64,000 bases of DNA from Trichomonas vaginalis G3 (lineage: Eukaryota; Parabasalia; Trichomonadida; Trichomonadidae): the NCBI RefSeq assembly GCF_026262505.1, contig NC_067207.1:5898252-5962251 (forward strand). Direction: 5' to 3'. How positions within the stretch are numbered: the first letter of the stretch is position 1; each line of letters opens with the position of its first letter. Positions 22,489 to 34,174 of the stretch are shown in pieces. The notes below the pieces were generated by a model that was not told the DNA's origin, searched no databases, and saw only the letters and a list, made by a program, of their open reading frames with translations. Both the position numbers and the translations under genes were made by a program.

Positions 22489-23535
22489 TTAAGGGTGCAC
22501 CCGCATGTACGTTTATTTGAGAGGAGGAGGATTACCCTCTCAATTTTGAGGATTCGTTAGTTTATTTTCTCGATGAATATGCAATAAAATTTGATTTTTA
22601 CCTTATCAATATACTTCATATAATATACACATGTTCATGAAAAAACTTTTTTCCAAAATCCTCAGGAATTAAGGGATTTTTGAATTTTAAGAATTTTTTT
22701 CGAATTTTTTCGAAAAAAAATATTTTCAGAACAGCCTTAACGGCTAAGATTTAGGAACAATGTTAAGTATCAAAAAGAAAGGAGGTCTGATATAGACAAC
22801 ATATATCGTTGAAGGTTGAAAAATCTCTAATATTTGAGCCCAAAATTTCAAATTTTAATTTTTTGAAAAAAGAGGCCACCCGTATGTACGTTTATTTGAG
22901 AGGAGGAGGATTATATTTTTGAAAGGGTGAAACATTATGAATATGTTAATTATATAATAATATGTATTATTATAAAAAAGAAGAAATAAAGCACGTTAAA
23001 ATTTTTCTTTCTTGATTTTTTACAAAATCTACTTAGAATTATGCAAAATATGACTAAATAATTATAAATTTCAAGTTAAATTTTAATTTTGATAAATAAT
23101 TTAAATTTCAAAATATCAAGTTCAGTTCGACTATGTATGTAGTAATTCCTCAATAAAGTGCCAAAACCCTATTAAAATATATGAACATTTTCAACATTTT
23201 AATGTTTTTATTTAAAAATTTGATGGAATATGAGCTTCAAACAATTATTATGTAAATAAAAATAATTAAAGATATGTATTTATTCGTATTACAACCGTAG
23301 TAAGTCGATTCTTCCTTTCTTCTACTGAGTTTTGAATTTGATTTCGAATTGTAAAGAGATTCAAAGGGAAAATACTAGCGGATAAAAACTACCTCCATGA
23401 AAGGGTCATAATGGAGTCAAGTTGTATTTTTTGATATTTTTTGCTTTTCGAGCCTAAATAAGGTAGCCAAGATAATGCCTAAAAATAAGGTTCTAAATTC
23501 TGAAGTTTACATGATCCTCTCGTATGCACCCTTAA
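22489..23535. mobile_element. Second TTAA-flanked non-autonomous element
   Basis: The element is 22493-23531 (1,039 bp) between TTAA at 22489-22492 and 23532-23535. The ends are GGGTGCA and TGCACCC, sharing the GGGT-N-CA pattern of the neighbouring element. Beyond seven bases the ends align only with gaps (TACG and GAGAGGA blocks recur). A 37-bp segment next to the left end (22498-22534) is repeated once internally at 22877-22913 with one mismatch, perhaps from nested insertion or duplication. No coding region. Confidence 0.6.
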
Positions 23536-25418
23536 GAATACATTATGAAAAATAATTTTATCTAAAATGATTTTGGATTGTGGATGAGGAAATACGTTAG
23601 TAATACAAATTTTTGAGTGAATAAATTTTCAAAAATTTGCATTCATAATTGTTCCATTTTACGCTTGAGTACTTAAGAATCATATATTTTGAACGAGTTC
23701 AATTTAAACAGTATAGCTTATGCGTATTACTTTTATTATACACAATTTTTATTTTGAAGATCAAATTATCTGAATTTGAATGGTAGAATTTCATTAAAAA
23801 TACGAAAATCGTCATAAATGATAATTTTTTACTTCAAATTTCCTGGCCACATGGTTTGGATTTATGATTTGCATTCTATATCAAATCAATCTTAAATTTT
23901 TCAGCGACATTAAGTTATATGAGCCTTTGAGTTATATTATTTAATAAGTTTTCTAACTATTTTCTTTTTTGTATTCTATCCATTTGAGAATTTGTTTTCT
24001 AATTTCAAGATAAATAGAAAAATTAGTCAAGAAAGAGGAGGTTGTTAGGTAAGACTTGCCATTGATTTCGTTCTACAGTGAATCATAATAAAAATGATAA
24101 TCAGTGAAATAACACTATAAATAATGGCTTAAAACAAGAAGGTAATAATGTATAATCTATTAGCAATATTTTTTCATATATGTAAATTAATTATTTCTGC
24201 CCAGAAGTCCTTACCGTGCAAAGAATCTGATGTAAACTTCTGAAAATTTTCTCTTATGAATTGTAAATTCGTTACAAATTTGGCGAATAAAATTGCTAGC
24301 CTTAACTAAAAGAATGATCGCTTTGATTGCTAACCTTTAATTTACTAGAAGGCATGAATACAGCACATTATTCTTGTAATCGTAAAATATAAAATGAAAG
24401 TCAAAATTGAGATATTTACATAGCCTCAAGACTGACCTAATAGCTTTGAATTTTTTTCAATTCAAAAATGTATTGATGTCCTGACATTACTTATATTAAA
24501 TGTACCCAAAGAAATAATACTAGGAAAAGAAATCAATTGTAATTAAACTTTTTTCATTATTCAAATAATTTTGGAATAAAAAATATTATTATGCTCATGA
24601 AATCATAATCGAAATATTCGTAAAATTTAATAGAGCCGATAAAAATCAATCTTATTTGAGAGGAATGTATGGTTTTTCATTTTATAATAAAATCAATAAG
24701 TACATAGGGAGACACTATATGTAATCAACTTAAAAGCTAAGTTTAATGATAAACTCTCAATTCCGAAAAAGATGAAAATATGCTTAAAATTATTCAGTAG
24801 TGAATATTTAAATCAACACAACGAATATTGTCAAATTCATTTCAATTGATAAAAACTTAATAAAACTGTTTAAGAGATTGTAATGAATTTTAATAACGAT
24901 AATCAATCAAAAAATTGAATAGCATTTCAAAGTACCTTTCAAAACATCTTAATTTAAATTTGAAATAATTTATAAAACCTATAAAAATAATCCTTAAGAT
25001 CAATTTGACGCTTCATCATAAAATTGGGGATCGATAAATTCAAATTTAACTTATAGAGTTTCAATTTTTTTATTTACATTTATGATTTACTTATTAACCC
25101 AATGAAATATAATTTATCTATTTTTTTTCTTTCTCAAAATCAAAAACATAATCAAAATATTTATTTTTATTATAAATCCGTTTTCCATTATTTATCATCT
25201 TAAAATCATGTGTTTACATTTTACATAAAATTCAATATATTCTCTCTCAATAAATTCACAATTTTCAAAATCATAATTTCAATTTTAATTCTGGCTTTTA
25301 GATTATTTTCAATTTATAATTTATTTTATGCATTTTAAATATTTGACATTTGCTCACAAAATTCAAGAATTATTCAAATATTAATAGCTTATAAGTCCAT
25401 TATTTTTAAGACAGCCTA
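23536..25418. other. 1.9-kb spacer upstream of the giant surface-protein gene
   Basis: Highly AT-rich, with no open frame of interest and no RNA gene recognised. It presumably contains the promoter of the 25419 gene, but no specific site is convincing. Confidence 0.55.
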
Positions 25419-28400
25419 ATGCTTTCGTACTTCATTATCAGTGCAATTTCCAAATCAGAATTATCATTAAGACATGACAACGATAATGGTAATTCGTCAA
25501 GTATAGGAACTGGTGAAACTAATCATTCAGAAGAATCCAAATTAACTGTTAAATATGACATTAACCAAAATATTAAATATGATTCAACAAAGGACAGTAT
25601 CACTTTCGAAGTTCAAGTTCAAGGTAATTCAACAACACTTGTATATTATCAGATATTCAAAAAAGAATTTAATATCATTAACTTCACTAGTAAATGCGAT
25701 CTATCTACTAATGTTACTTCAGAAACATTCAACAAAACTATTCCCTTAACAGCCTTAGAAAGAGGAGAATACTACATTCTTGTTAAGGCTTTTAATGAAT
25801 TTGGCTTGATTAAAGACAAACAATATAATATATCGACATTTAAGATTGGTGACAATACTAAAATTGACTCATGGAATTTTGACAAACCAGTTTATGCAAA
25901 CGGCGACGACATAATAATTACAGGCAATTTCACAGATAATGATCCAGATGAGATCCTCACATTTTTAGTTAGATTTGGAAATTCTGGAAAAGAATATAAA
26001 TCTAACCAAGTTAATAGCTCAGAGCCACACAATTTCACAATCACGGTTAGAGGTGGTCCAAAAATCACAGGAGATGAAGTCCTTTGCACTTTAATTGCAA
26101 GAGATATTAATAATCGTGATGTCGATACGGACACAAAGACTGTTCATATTTCTGTTGTCCCAACATTAACTGCCATACCTAAAAACACCGGTTCAGTATT
26201 CGATTTTAATACGACATTAGTTTTTGATCTCATCATTTCTGACGATGATTCTAGAGGATATATCAAGTGGTATTTTGATAATGATAAAGATACTATATAT
26301 TCAATGCAGTACAGTGTTGATCATGGTGTTTTCATAGATCCTCTCACAGTTAAATTATCAGAGTATAATATTGTATATAAAAGGCAGAAATACAATCTTA
26401 TAATTTACGCCGTAGATTATAACAACATCACATCTAATGAAGTCCCATTCTCCTTCAATATTCTTAGCAAGCCACTAATCAAAAACATCGAATTGAACCA
26501 ACGTGGTGTACCCAATGAAACAAAAATTCTCAAAGTTCTTTTTGATGATTATGATACTGATAAGACCTTACATCTTTATGCTGGTTATGGCTCACATACC
26601 GATCACCTCTATGCTACGACTTCAAACGGCCAAGTGAATCAGACATTTAAGACATTATATACATTCCCATCTCAGTTCAAGGGCAATGTTAACTTCTTCT
26701 TATCAAGCAGAAGTGATCTCCAAACAGTAGCATCTTCTTCAAATACTGATTCAGACCCATTGGTTCTTGAAATCATTAGTACAGATATTCCTCTAGTTTC
26801 AGCACAGTGGCCAGAATTGGACATTTATGAAACCGGAGAATCTATTAATTTCAACCTCACAGTTAAAGACGATAACTCTGGCAGTATCAAATATACAATC
26901 ACTGGTAATGATTATAATCGTAATATTGAAGCAAATCCAAATAGATATGAATTTTCAAGTTCCGATTCAAATTCAACAACATTTTCAGTTACCATCCCTA
27001 TTCCAACCGATTGCAAATATCATAGAGTTTCTAGTGGTTATTATCTTTATGTTCAGTGCATAGATGATTACAATGCTTCATCAAATCGTTTATCATATCA
27101 ATTCCATATTAAGAACAAAATTGTTCTAAATAAAGCAATAGTTGTTCCTAATTTAATTCGTCCAGATGTAAATAATCAAGTTAATATCACAGCTTATTTC
27201 AAGAATGTTGATGAAAAAAGAAATATCTTTTTGTGGACAAAATTTGGAGATAATGCTCCATCTCTATTAACATCAGTTTCAAAAGTTGGTGAAAATGAAA
27301 TGATTTCATCTGTTACAAACGTTCCTGTTGATTCAGGACTTAATTATCCAGTTTCTGTTTGGCTTGCAGATGATTACGATCAATCCAGAGCTACAAGGAA
27401 TGGAAAAACAACTGTAATTACCGTTGATATCAATATTACAAAAGCCCCATCTATGACATCCCCATGCATTCCTAGAATTGCTTACGGAAAAGATGATAGA
27501 ATCAAGATTTCATTAGAAGTTATAGACGACACAAATGGTATGATTGAATTCAAGATTGATAACGAAGTTATCGATCAGCAATTATATTACAACACCACAA
27601 ATGGAGTTGCTAAACTTTCAACAGAAATTGATATTCCAGCCAAGTATAAGGTATTTGGAAATCATTCAATTTCATACTATCCTGTTGATGAATTTGGCCT
27701 TAGACCAACAACAAACGATAGTATTACGACATGCTCATTCATCTATAAGAACAAGCCATTATTACATAAACTCAAATTGAGTAAGACTGTTGCAGATGAT
27801 GACGATCCAATTAATGTATCTGGCAATCTTGTCGATTATGATTCAGGCAAAAAACTCTTCATATATCAAAAGCTTGGCTCACATGATCCAATTGTTCTTG
27901 GAGAGATTGTATCCCAAGGAGGATCTTCTCAAAATTTCACATATACAATCCAAAAATTGAAAGGAGTTCCATCAGGCCAGACATCAATTGAAATTTATGC
28001 ATGTGATTCTAATGTAACAATTGATGCATCAAAACTTGACAGACAAGCAGTTTCTGATCCTTTCCCTCTTTCAATTTATATGGCAAATGATCCAGAATTA
28101 GTCGTACTTTTCCCTGAAGAAACAGTATATGGTTCATCAGATAAAATCGAAATCAAAGTTAATATCACGGCCGATATCCCGGGAACAGTTTATCTCTTTG
28201 ATAGCACTTATTATGCAGAATCCGATGACACTTATAATGCTATCGATCATGTATCATATAATCATTCATGTATTGTCACATTAACTTTAGATACTAGCAC
28301 TGAATACTTTGAAAATCAGAAACTGTATATTAAGGCAATTGGAAACAACGATACAAAATCCGATATCTATTATAAGAGTTTTACAATTAGAGATGCACCT

Positions 28401-31400
28401 CAATTAAATAAGATTCAACTTACAAAGGATGCATTTTCACCAGGAGATACCATTAGAGCTAAATATTATTATCAGAATAAACAAGGTGGTTATGTCTATC
28501 TATTTGCAAAGATTGGAAATAACATTCTAGTCAGTGATGCATCTGATTTATCGTCATATGATGTTTACGTATCAGACTCTTTTGATATTAAACTAAACCT
28601 CTCTCAGAAAACCGGGCCTACAACCCTTACTTTTTGGGTTCAAAATACACCAAATGTTGTCTATCCACCTGAGAAAAATTCTAAGTCAGCAACAATTACA
28701 AAGAATATCATTATCACAAAGGTTCCTAATGTCGATTTCAACTATCCTCAAGAGAAATATTACGGATACGATGATACATTCCAATGCAACGTAGTGATTA
28801 AAGATGATACAAGAGGATACATTTTACTTAAAGTCGATGATATTGTCATTAAGAATGAAACATATACAAGCAATGAGCTGCTAAAGACAAAATCTTTCAC
28901 TTTCCCTATTCCTAAAACACTGAAATACAGAAATAAGCGAACTCATGTCCAGCCTTATGGTTACAAATACTCAAATGAATTCACTGTTACAATGTCGGTC
29001 GTTGATGAATATGGAATGACTAATCAAAAATCACAAACATTCAAGTTTGTCAACAAGCCAAAGGTCACTGCAATTTCTGTAACTAAGGACCTAATATTAC
29101 AAGATAAATCTTCCATTTCTGTTAGAATCAATTACACAGATGTCGACAATGGAAAATATTTATATTTCTGGTTATACTTTGATGATGTTAAATACTCAAC
29201 ATCTGGCTCTGTCACCAGCTCTGGAAAATCCGCTTCCGATGAATTCACATTTGATATTCCAAGTAACAAGAAAGTTGGACTTCACACAATTAGTGTTAAA
29301 GCTGCTGATATAAGTAGTACGTACTTTACATCGAATAGGAATTCATTTTCAAATATTGAAAGTATCCCAATTCGTGTTACTTTCAGACCATCAATCACAT
29401 TAGATCGAATATCTAACAATTTCATATCTAAAGGTCAGAATCTTAGACTTACAGGTTCTCTTAGTTTTGATACATTTACATACTGCAATATTGTCGTTTC
29501 ATTCGGATCAGTCCAAGCTCAGTCAACAATGCTCGATAAGTCGTCTCTCATTAATGGCAAATATGACATCACAGTTACAGTTCCAGATGGTTTGAAATAC
29601 GGAATAACCACAATGACAGTCAGTGCTATTGACGGAAACTCAATTCAATCTTTGAATTCTGGTTCTAAGTCATTTACATACAAGAACAAGCCAAAGATCC
29701 ATGACTTCTCCATGTCAGCAGATTATTTCACAACAGAGGAACCTGCTTATTTCAAACTCTTGCTTGATGACAGCGATAAAGGAAAGGAAATCTTTGTTTG
29801 GATGCAAATTGGGGATGAAGATCCATTGAATAATGATTATTGGGCTTGGTCTAATGGTAAAGATAATCAATTACTTGAGATCTCTCAAATGATTCATACA
29901 AAAAAGTCCGGCCCCACTAATGTTAAATTTTATGTTACAGATACATATAATGAACATGCCGATGGATTAAGTATTTCCAATGTACTTTCTCAGAAGATCG
30001 TATTCTCATATTTTCCATTCTTCCAAGTTACATATCCATCTGATTTCTATTACCATACAAATGAACTTATCCCAATTTCTTATACATGCGAAGATGACGG
30101 AGATGTCACAATTTACGTTACCATCAACGGTGTTTCTATCGACTCAATGAAAGAAACAATCTCTCCAAACAATAAAAAGATATCTGGAACAAAGAACATC
30201 AATTTGACAGCTGATATCTTCAAATACGGATACAATGAATTCAATATGTATATCGTTAATAAGTATGGATTCAAATCTGATGATCAATTAATCTATATCA
30301 GAATAATCAACCCCCCAATTTTAAATTCTATTAACATTTCAAAGAATTACGCATTACAAGGTGATATCATCGAATTTGATGGTACATTCACAGATCTTGA
30401 TCAGACAAAAGACCTTTACTTCTACGTACAACTTGGAGAAAAGGCTGTAGAACAAAGTTCATTGAATGTTAAATCAACAGGTGAAAAGGGCCAAAAATTC
30501 AGTTTTGGTCTCAAGATTAATAAAACAGAACCACCTGGCAAGAAGAAGATCAAAGTTTGGATCAGTTCCAACAAAGATCCAAAAATTGTTTCCAATGCAG
30601 TTCATGCAAACTCTAAGGTATTCGAGTTCGATTTCGAGGTTACATATAAACCATCCATTTCACTCCAACCATTAGTTAAGTCAGCCTACAATGATGGAGA
30701 AAATATCTCAATAAGAGGTTCTGTAACAGCTAACTCCAACATTCTCATGAAATTCAAGATAGATAATATCGAACTTAACGTTACAAAAGAGATCCAAGTT
30801 ACTGAAAATCCACAAGAATTCGAAGTCAAGTTACAGATCCCAGAGAATTTCAGGTATGGAAAGCATAATCTCAACGCTTACGCTGTTGATGCAAACGGAT
30901 TATCAACTGATATGACACACATCGAGTTCAACATCCAGAATCCACCAAGAATCCTCAGTATCTCTCTTGAGAGCGACTCCGTAACAGCAGGCGGAAAAGC
31001 CAAAGTTGTTGGAACTATCAGAGATCCAGATGCCCGAAACATGATCACATTCTTAGCAGGCATCGATCTTGAAACAAAGTCTAAAGTTTATGAAATGGTT
31101 TCAGATTCTTCTGTCCAAGCATTTGCATTCGAGATTAATATCTCATCAAATATTGTACTTGGCGATCATGATCTCGAGATCATCGCAAGAGATCCAGACA
31201 ACCTCGAATCAACTCCAGCACAATTAACATTCACTGTTGTTAAAGGAAATAGTGGCATTGGTGGCGATGACGATTCAAGCAATGCCAATTCTAAAAGCGC
31301 AAATAAAAAGAAGAAAGCTACAAATGCAGGCTTAATCGCAGGCATTGTTATTGTTGGCCTTGTATTGGTTGTTCTCTTCGTTCTTCTTGTTGTTCTTTTA

Positions 31401-31604
31401 ATCAAGAAGAGTGGCGGCAACAATGCTCATGATTCAGATTCAGAAACAGAAAATGAGGATCTTCCAGAAAGCGAGACTCAAATTGCAACCTCAATTCCAA
31501 TGGAAGAGGCAACACGCGACAACCCATTATTCTCTGCCTCTGAAGTAGCTAATGATAATGACCCATTCTCAGATGAGTTTGAGGAACAAAATCATGTTGT
31601 TTAA
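25419..31604 (+). CDS. Giant type I membrane protein with about nine tandem Ig/cadherin-like modules
   Basis: The protein has 2,061 residues with no frame break. A short hydrophobic N-terminus (MLSYFIISAIS) could be a signal peptide. The ectodomain is built of about nine modules of roughly 210 residues. Each begins near a KNKPxI-type linker and repeats a D-D-G/DTxGxI pattern and a final YAVDxxG-type strand, all beta-rich; linkers recur near residues 350, 565, 777, 990, 1213, 1425, 1630 and 1840. One transmembrane helix follows at about 1968-1993 (AGLIAGIVIVGLVLVVLF onward). The acidic cytoplasmic tail of about 67 residues carries NPLF and DPFSDEFEE, resembling endocytic-adaptor motifs. A surface adhesion or receptor role is inferred; cadherin or Ig-like fold is likely but not shown. 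Confidence 0.75.
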   Translation: MLSYFIISAISKSELSLRHDNDNGNSSSIGTGETNHSEESKLTVKYDINQNIKYDSTKDSITFEVQVQGNSTTLVYYQIFKKEFNIINFTSKCDLSTNVTSETFNKTIPLTALERGEYYILVKAFNEFGLIKDKQYNISTFKIGDNTKIDSWNFDKPVYANGDDIIITGNFTDNDPDEILTFLVRFGNSGKEYKSNQVNSSEPHNFTITVRGGPKITGDEVLCTLIARDINNRDVDTDTKTVHISVVPTLTAIPKNTGSVFDFNTTLVFDLIISDDDSRGYIKWYFDNDKDTIYSMQYSVDHGVFIDPLTVKLSEYNIVYKRQKYNLIIYAVDYNNITSNEVPFSFNILSKPLIKNIELNQRGVPNETKILKVLFDDYDTDKTLHLYAGYGSHTDHLYATTSNGQVNQTFKTLYTFPSQFKGNVNFFLSSRSDLQTVASSSNTDSDPLVLEIISTDIPLVSAQWPELDIYETGESINFNLTVKDDNSGSIKYTITGNDYNRNIEANPNRYEFSSSDSNSTTFSVTIPIPTDCKYHRVSSGYYLYVQCIDDYNASSNRLSYQFHIKNKIVLNKAIVVPNLIRPDVNNQVNITAYFKNVDEKRNIFLWTKFGDNAPSLLTSVSKVGENEMISSVTNVPVDSGLNYPVSVWLADDYDQSRATRNGKTTVITVDINITKAPSMTSPCIPRIAYGKDDRIKISLEVIDDTNGMIEFKIDNEVIDQQLYYNTTNGVAKLSTEIDIPAKYKVFGNHSISYYPVDEFGLRPTTNDSITTCSFIYKNKPLLHKLKLSKTVADDDDPINVSGNLVDYDSGKKLFIYQKLGSHDPIVLGEIVSQGGSSQNFTYTIQKLKGVPSGQTSIEIYACDSNVTIDASKLDRQAVSDPFPLSIYMANDPELVVLFPEETVYGSSDKIEIKVNITADIPGTVYLFDSTYYAESDDTYNAIDHVSYNHSCIVTLTLDTSTEYFENQKLYIKAIGNNDTKSDIYYKSFTIRDAPQLNKIQLTKDAFSPGDTIRAKYYYQNKQGGYVYLFAKIGNNILVSDASDLSSYDVYVSDSFDIKLNLSQKTGPTTLTFWVQNTPNVVYPPEKNSKSATITKNIIITKVPNVDFNYPQEKYYGYDDTFQCNVVIKDDTRGYILLKVDDIVIKNETYTSNELLKTKSFTFPIPKTLKYRNKRTHVQPYGYKYSNEFTVTMSVVDEYGMTNQKSQTFKFVNKPKVTAISVTKDLILQDKSSISVRINYTDVDNGKYLYFWLYFDDVKYSTSGSVTSSGKSASDEFTFDIPSNKKVGLHTISVKAADISSTYFTSNRNSFSNIESIPIRVTFRPSITLDRISNNFISKGQNLRLTGSLSFDTFTYCNIVVSFGSVQAQSTMLDKSSLINGKYDITVTVPDGLKYGITTMTVSAIDGNSIQSLNSGSKSFTYKNKPKIHDFSMSADYFTTEEPAYFKLLLDDSDKGKEIFVWMQIGDEDPLNNDYWAWSNGKDNQLLEISQMIHTKKSGPTNVKFYVTDTYNEHADGLSISNVLSQKIVFSYFPFFQVTYPSDFYYHTNELIPISYTCEDDGDVTIYVTINGVSIDSMKETISPNNKKISGTKNINLTADIFKYGYNEFNMYIVNKYGFKSDDQLIYIRIINPPILNSINISKNYALQGDIIEFDGTFTDLDQTKDLYFYVQLGEKAVEQSSLNVKSTGEKGQKFSFGLKINKTEPPGKKKIKVWISSNKDPKIVSNAVHANSKVFEFDFEVTYKPSISLQPLVKSAYNDGENISIRGSVTANSNILMKFKIDNIELNVTKEIQVTENPQEFEVKLQIPENFRYGKHNLNAYAVDANGLSTDMTHIEFNIQNPPRILSISLESDSVTAGGKAKVVGTIRDPDARNMITFLAGIDLETKSKVYEMVSDSSVQAFAFEINISSNIVLGDHDLEIIARDPDNLESTPAQLTFTVVKGNSGIGGDDDSSNANSKSANKKKKATNAGLIAGIVIVGLVLVVLFVLLVVLLIKKSGGNNAHDSDSETENEDLPESETQIATSIPMEEATRDNPLFSASEVANDNDPFSDEFEEQNHVV

Positions 31605-32053
31605 GATGCAAAATTTTTATCAATAAATTTCGGTATTTAAATAAAATATTTCTTTTTATATAAAACATTTTTATGTCCATAAAAGATATAGTAATTCATA
31701 AATATTCAACCTTTAAACCTTGATATTTGTGAAATTTTATTTTTAAATTCTAGAAATTTTTAATGATTGTTATAATTATTATAATAAATTGATGAACAGC
31801 AGTTCAATTTCCTTCTTAATTTCCAGAAACAGAATTAGAGGTTCCCCATTATCATAAAACGGTTATATCGATCATAGCTTTGAATTTTTGAATAGTTTAC
31901 ATCAAATCATTTGAGGCATGTTACTTCTTCAACCATTCTACATAATTATAAAAATTTTGCTATTTCCACTGATTTCAATACTCTTATAAAAAACGATCAT
32001 TTTTTAGAAAATTGAAAGGAGAAATTTTTATGCCAAAATTTTTATTTTTATAA
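31605..32053. other. Spacer
   Basis: AT-rich spacer between two plus-strand genes; nothing further seen. Confidence 0.6.
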
Positions 32054-34174
32054 ATGAAATTTGGAAAGCAAATACGCTTTGTTGCCGTTAAATCTTGGTA
32101 TGATAAGTATGTAGAATATAAGAAGTTTAAAGTTGCCGTAACAAATGGTAGAGAAAGAATGCTAGAAGCCCATGAAAATGGCGCATTAGACTCAGAACTC
32201 GATACCATGAAAGAAGAATTTCTTGAGAACATCTTTAAACTCATCTATAAGAGTCTTAATTCAGTAACCAGTTTTTACACAGCCGAATATGTAAAATTTC
32301 AAGAATTAATTAACGAAATCGAAGACGACATTGATGTACACCTCCAATTCTCGCAAAGAGATGAAGAATCAAAGAAATCTTTCATTAAAAGGGTTTTCGG
32401 TATTACAATTGAAGCTTATGAGCTCAGAACATTTCTCGAGATCAACAGAACAGCAGGACAGAAGATTGTTAAGAAAATCAACAAGAATTTCGGAACCTCA
32501 CACTTATCTCAAGAATTCATTATCGATGAAGCAGATATTTTCGTAAATTTACCTGATATGCAAAACATCGTCGAACAACTCGAAAATTTATACTCAAAGA
32601 TCTTGAGGGAGATCTCTGTTAATGGAGATGAACGTCCAAGATCCGAAATTGTCATTGAATTGCATAACAAAGTTGATTCTACAATTGCATGGAAACAATC
32701 AACAGTTTTATCTGATTTCAATGCGATTGATTTCAGGAAATCACAATTATCTCATATTACACAACCAGTCAAGTTCCCTCCATTGATTATAGCTCTTATC
32801 TTCTTAATTGTTTTCTCTGTCAAACAGTTTACAAAAGGATTAGAATTTGCAGCACAAAAGACAATCGGGATCATTGGTTTCTGTGCAATATTATGGGCAA
32901 CAGGAGCTATTCCTTTATGGGTTACATCCATTTCTATTCCATTTATTTCTTGTGTTCTTAAAGTTGTTACCAAATATTCTGCAACAGACATCGGAAAGTT
33001 CCTTGAACAATCAACAATGGGTCCAATTGTTTTCTTGATTATTGGTGGATTTACAATCGCTACAGCATTGCAAGCAACAGAAATGGATAAAAGAATTGCA
33101 TCTATTATCCTTAAAAAAGCTTCTATAAATGCAAGGATATTCTTGTTAGTTACATCATTGTTGAATGTCTTCATTGCAATGTGGATTGGAAATATCACTT
33201 CAACAATGATTGTTATAACATTAATTACTCCGACATTAAGACAAATTCCAAGAAATTCAAACTTCGCTAAGGCAGTTATTTTATCAATTGCTGTTGGAGG
33301 AAATCTTGGTGGCATGACAACACCTTTAGCTTCATTGCAAAATGCTGTTACAATCGAATCTGTTGCTGAAGCTGCTGCAAAATATGGAATGCACGATAAA
33401 GTTTCTTTCACAACTTTCTTCGCTACTGCTTTGCCTTTTGCTATAATTTGTGCAATTATTGCTTGGGCTATTATTATGTTGAAATTCCCAATTGATGTTT
33501 CAAGTGTTCCTGCAATTCCAGAAACACAATCTGATTTTGGTTGGAGACAGATATTTGTTTGTGTGGTTTCTTTTGCAACTATTGTCGTATGGATTGTTCT
33601 TCCTTTCGGAGCAGATAGAGTGTTTTCTGATTATGGCATTGTTGGATTCGTTCCTCTTCTAATTTTCTATGGAAGTGGAATCCTTCCGTCAAGAAAAATT
33701 GCTGACTTACCGTGGAACGTAATTTTCACTTTATTTGGTGGAAGTGTTTTATCTAAAATCGTTCAAATGAGTGGATTAATGGATGCCATTTCAAACACAA
33801 TGGCAAAGGTATTAGGAAAGCAAACTTTGTGGGTAACTATTCTTATTGTTAATATTTGCGTAATAGTCATTGATTTCTTTATTACTCATAGCGTTTCTTG
33901 CCAAATTACAATGCCTTTGGTTGCAAATTTTGCTGCAAAAAGAGGTGGCCATATTGCATTGTTCTGTATGTGCGGATGTATGGCAACAACAGCAAGCCAA
34001 ATCATGCCAGTATCTTCATTTCCAAATATGTGCTCGTTTTCCATAACTGATGATACGAAAAAAGAATATTTCAAATCCCAAGAATTCATAAAATGGGGAA
34101 TTACCATCACTGGCGTTTTAATTGCTTGTGTAATGACAATTTTCTATTTTATTGGTTATGAATTTGGATTATAA
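32054..34174 (+). CDS. SPX-domain DASS-family phosphate transporter (Pho87/90/91-like)
   Basis: The protein has 706 residues. The N-terminal SPX domain (about 1-165) starts MKFGKQIRFVAVKSWYDKYV and has the expected lysine-rich helices, including KKINKNFGTS, that bind inositol pyrophosphates. Residues about 230-706 form a divalent-anion:Na+ symporter with about 12 membrane segments. The two pseudo-symmetric substrate loops are visible as GNITSTMIVITLITPTLR with GGNLGGMTTPLASLQN, and THSVSCQITMPL with TTASQIMPVSSFPN. Yeast homologues are low-affinity or vacuolar phosphate transporters whose SPX domain restrains flux according to phosphate status. Location in this cell is unknown. Confidence 0.88.
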   Translation: MKFGKQIRFVAVKSWYDKYVEYKKFKVAVTNGRERMLEAHENGALDSELDTMKEEFLENIFKLIYKSLNSVTSFYTAEYVKFQELINEIEDDIDVHLQFSQRDEESKKSFIKRVFGITIEAYELRTFLEINRTAGQKIVKKINKNFGTSHLSQEFIIDEADIFVNLPDMQNIVEQLENLYSKILREISVNGDERPRSEIVIELHNKVDSTIAWKQSTVLSDFNAIDFRKSQLSHITQPVKFPPLIIALIFLIVFSVKQFTKGLEFAAQKTIGIIGFCAILWATGAIPLWVTSISIPFISCVLKVVTKYSATDIGKFLEQSTMGPIVFLIIGGFTIATALQATEMDKRIASIILKKASINARIFLLVTSLLNVFIAMWIGNITSTMIVITLITPTLRQIPRNSNFAKAVILSIAVGGNLGGMTTPLASLQNAVTIESVAEAAAKYGMHDKVSFTTFFATALPFAIICAIIAWAIIMLKFPIDVSSVPAIPETQSDFGWRQIFVCVVSFATIVVWIVLPFGADRVFSDYGIVGFVPLLIFYGSGILPSRKIADLPWNVIFTLFGGSVLSKIVQMSGLMDAISNTMAKVLGKQTLWVTILIVNICVIVIDFFITHSVSCQITMPLVANFAAKRGGHIALFCMCGCMATTASQIMPVSSFPNMCSFSITDDTKKEYFKSQEFIKWGITITGVLIACVMTIFYFIGYEFGL

